From positions 1-7,406 of the forward strand of contig JAHFEP010000071.1 of assembly GCA_023248415.1 (NCBI GenBank): 7,406 nt of DNA, given 5' to 3'. The position numbers and the translations under genes are program-made. The stretch is from Nitrospirota bacterium (GTDB taxonomy: Bacteria > Nitrospirota > CAKKRA01 > 9FT-COMBO-42-15). The notes beneath the pieces were generated by a model that did no database searches, was not told where the DNA came from, and was given only the letters and a program-made list of their open reading frames with translations. Shown here piece after piece: positions 6,879-7,406 of this stretch; the first letter of the stretch is position 1, and the number at the start of each line of letters is the position of its first letter.

Positions 6879-6892
6879 AATTGTATACAATT
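6879..6892. promoter_or_regulatory. Perfect 14-bp palindrome, candidate operator over the MFS -10
   Basis: AATTGTATACAATT is fully self-complementary and covers the -10 TACAAT and the start of the promoter spacer. A bound repressor would block RNA polymerase. Its core TGTATACA fits the general yGT(M)(K)ACr shape described for operators of the FadR/FCD branch of GntR regulators. No such regulator gene lies in the window, so the identity of the binder is open. Confidence 0.5.
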
Positions 6893-6908
6893 ATCAGGGA
6901 AATATCAA
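6880..6908 (-). promoter_or_regulatory. Promoter of the MFS gene, predicted leaderless start
   Basis: On the - strand TTGATA (6908-6903, 5/6) and TACAAT (6885-6880, 5/6) are separated by exactly 17 bases. The predicted start point, 6-9 nt after the -10, falls at about 6874-6871, on or within three bases of the ATG. This agrees with the absence of a ribosome binding site. A TATAAT at 6878-6873 is also present, but has no fitting -35 and would start transcription inside the gene. Confidence 0.55.
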
Positions 6909-6957
6909 TCTGTATATCATTTGTCAATGGTAAAGTTTAACGCATCTATAAATAAAA

Positions 6958-6993
6958 ACAATTTGACTTTAGGGATTAGTAAGGTTAAATTGT
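6958..6993. repeat. Imperfect 13-bp inverted repeat in front of tupA
   Basis: ACAATTTGACTTT (6958-6970) and AAGGTTAAATTGT (6981-6993) are inverted copies matching at 11 of 13 positions, around a 10-base centre. The outer seven pairs are perfect, and the two mismatches would be G-U pairs in RNA. The arms contain the candidate -35 and -10 of tupA, as expected of an operator, although a leader hairpin from an upstream promoter is an alternative. Confidence 0.5.
6963..6991 (+). promoter_or_regulatory. Candidate tupA promoter
   Basis: TTGACT (6963-6968, 5/6) is followed after 17 bases by TAAATT (6986-6991, 4/6). Transcription would begin near 6998, leaving a leader of about 22 nt with AAGGAG at 7004-7009. 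The short spacing leaves no room for a riboswitch. Confidence 0.4.
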
Positions 6994-7019
6994 GCTCATA
7001 ATAAAGGAGAAAAAAATAC

Positions 7020-7406
7020 ATGAAAATAATAAAGGGTTTTCTATTAGTTATATTTTTATTTCTCACTATTGCATCAACTGCCTTTGCTGAGACACGGATA
7101 CGCTGCGCATCAACAACAAGCACACAGAACTCTGGATTATTTGATTACCTGCTTCCGATATTTGAAAAAAAGACAGGCATCAAGATTGATGTGGTTGCAG
7201 TCGGCACAGGCGCAGCCATTGAGATTGGAAAAAGGGGAGACGCAGATTTGGTGTTTGTCCATGCAAAGGAAGATGAGTTAAAGGCAGTATCAGAAGGCTA
7301 TTTTGTTAACCGTCACGATGTGATGTATAACGACTTTATAATCATTGGTTCTGCAGATGATGCTGCAAAGATTAAAGGCACAAAATCAGCAAATGATGCC
7401 TTTAAA
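7020..7406 (+). CDS. tupA: Tungstate ABC transporter substrate-binding protein TupA, 3' end beyond window
   Basis: The first 129 residues of a periplasmic binding protein. A signal peptide occupies 1-23: a charged start MKIIK, a hydrophobic run to residue 17, and AFA just before cleavage ahead of E24. The mature part shows TupA family blocks: TTSTQNSGL (32-40), the oxyanion-binding type loop, then DYLLPIFEKKTGI (42-54), VGTGAAIEIGKRGDADLVFVHA (61-82) and NRHDVMYNDFIIIG (97-110). The protein captures tungstate for an ABC importer whose permease (TupB) and ATPase (TupC) should follow outside the window. In anaerobes tungstate serves tungsten enzymes such as aldehyde oxidoreductases or formate dehydrogenases. 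A molybdate or other oxyanion preference cannot be excluded from half the protein. ATG 7020 is chosen because AAGGAG lies 10 nt upstream and it gives a complete signal peptide. The reading frame is open to the window edge; this is truncation by the window, not a broken gene. Confidence 0.9.
   Translation, partial: MKIIKGFLLVIFLFLTIASTAFAETRIRCASTTSTQNSGLFDYLLPIFEKKTGIKIDVVAVGTGAAIEIGKRGDADLVFVHAKEDELKAVSEGYFVNRHDVMYNDFIIIGSADDAAKIKGTKSANDAFK

Noticed and set aside
6994..7019. A molybdenum/tungsten cofactor riboswitch before tupA
   Set aside because: The distance from the candidate promoter to the ATG is only about 25 nt, and the whole divergent spacer is 148 bp, too short for such an RNA plus two promoters.
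6917..7123. A 68-codon - strand open frame across the divergent spacer and the tupA start
   Set aside because: It is antisense to the tupA signal peptide and the promoter region, and no ribosome site or domain supports it.

Overview
The window reads as chromosomal bacterial DNA of moderate GC (hand counts of single 60-base lines give roughly 48-57% in the transporter genes and 28-38% in the small module at 4739-5387). An anaerobe or facultative anaerobe is suggested, weakly, by a tungstate-type binding protein at the right edge. Gene order and protein style would fit groups such as Nitrospirota or Desulfobacterota, but nothing in the sequence fixes the taxon.

Left part (58-4693, + strand): four genes packed as one apparent operon. 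They are a 704-residue DUF255/YyaL-type protein (thioredoxin-like domain plus alpha/alpha barrel), an anthranilate-phosphoribosyltransferase-like protein of the TrpD2/YbiB kind that lacks the PRPP-binding GTGGD motif, and an ABC-2 exporter made of a NodI-like ATPase and a NodJ-like permease. The gaps are 11 bp, then an 11-bp overlap, then another 11-bp overlap, and the permease starts at TTG. The ATPase and permease clearly form one exporter of unknown substrate. Why the first two genes travel with it is not evident from sequence.

Middle (4739-5387, - strand): a two-gene, 29-bp-overlapping module, DUF433 (HTH-type, probable antitoxin) followed by DUF5615 (PIN-like, probable toxin). It is AT-richer than its neighbours and looks like an acquired toxin-antitoxin cassette. 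Its upstream region carries two abutting inverted repeats next to a candidate promoter.

Right part: an EntS-like MFS exporter on the - strand (5552-6871) is divergent from a tungstate-binding protein gene, tupA (+, from 7020, cut by the window end). The 148-bp divergent spacer is rich in signal. A near-consensus promoter places the MFS transcription start almost exactly on its ATG, suggesting a leaderless mRNA, and a perfect 14-bp palindrome overlaps the -10. On the other side, a 13-bp imperfect inverted repeat coincides with the candidate tupA promoter elements. No RNA genes, CRISPR arrays, insertion sequences or clear intrinsic terminators were seen. No gene-free stretch exceeds 300 bases.
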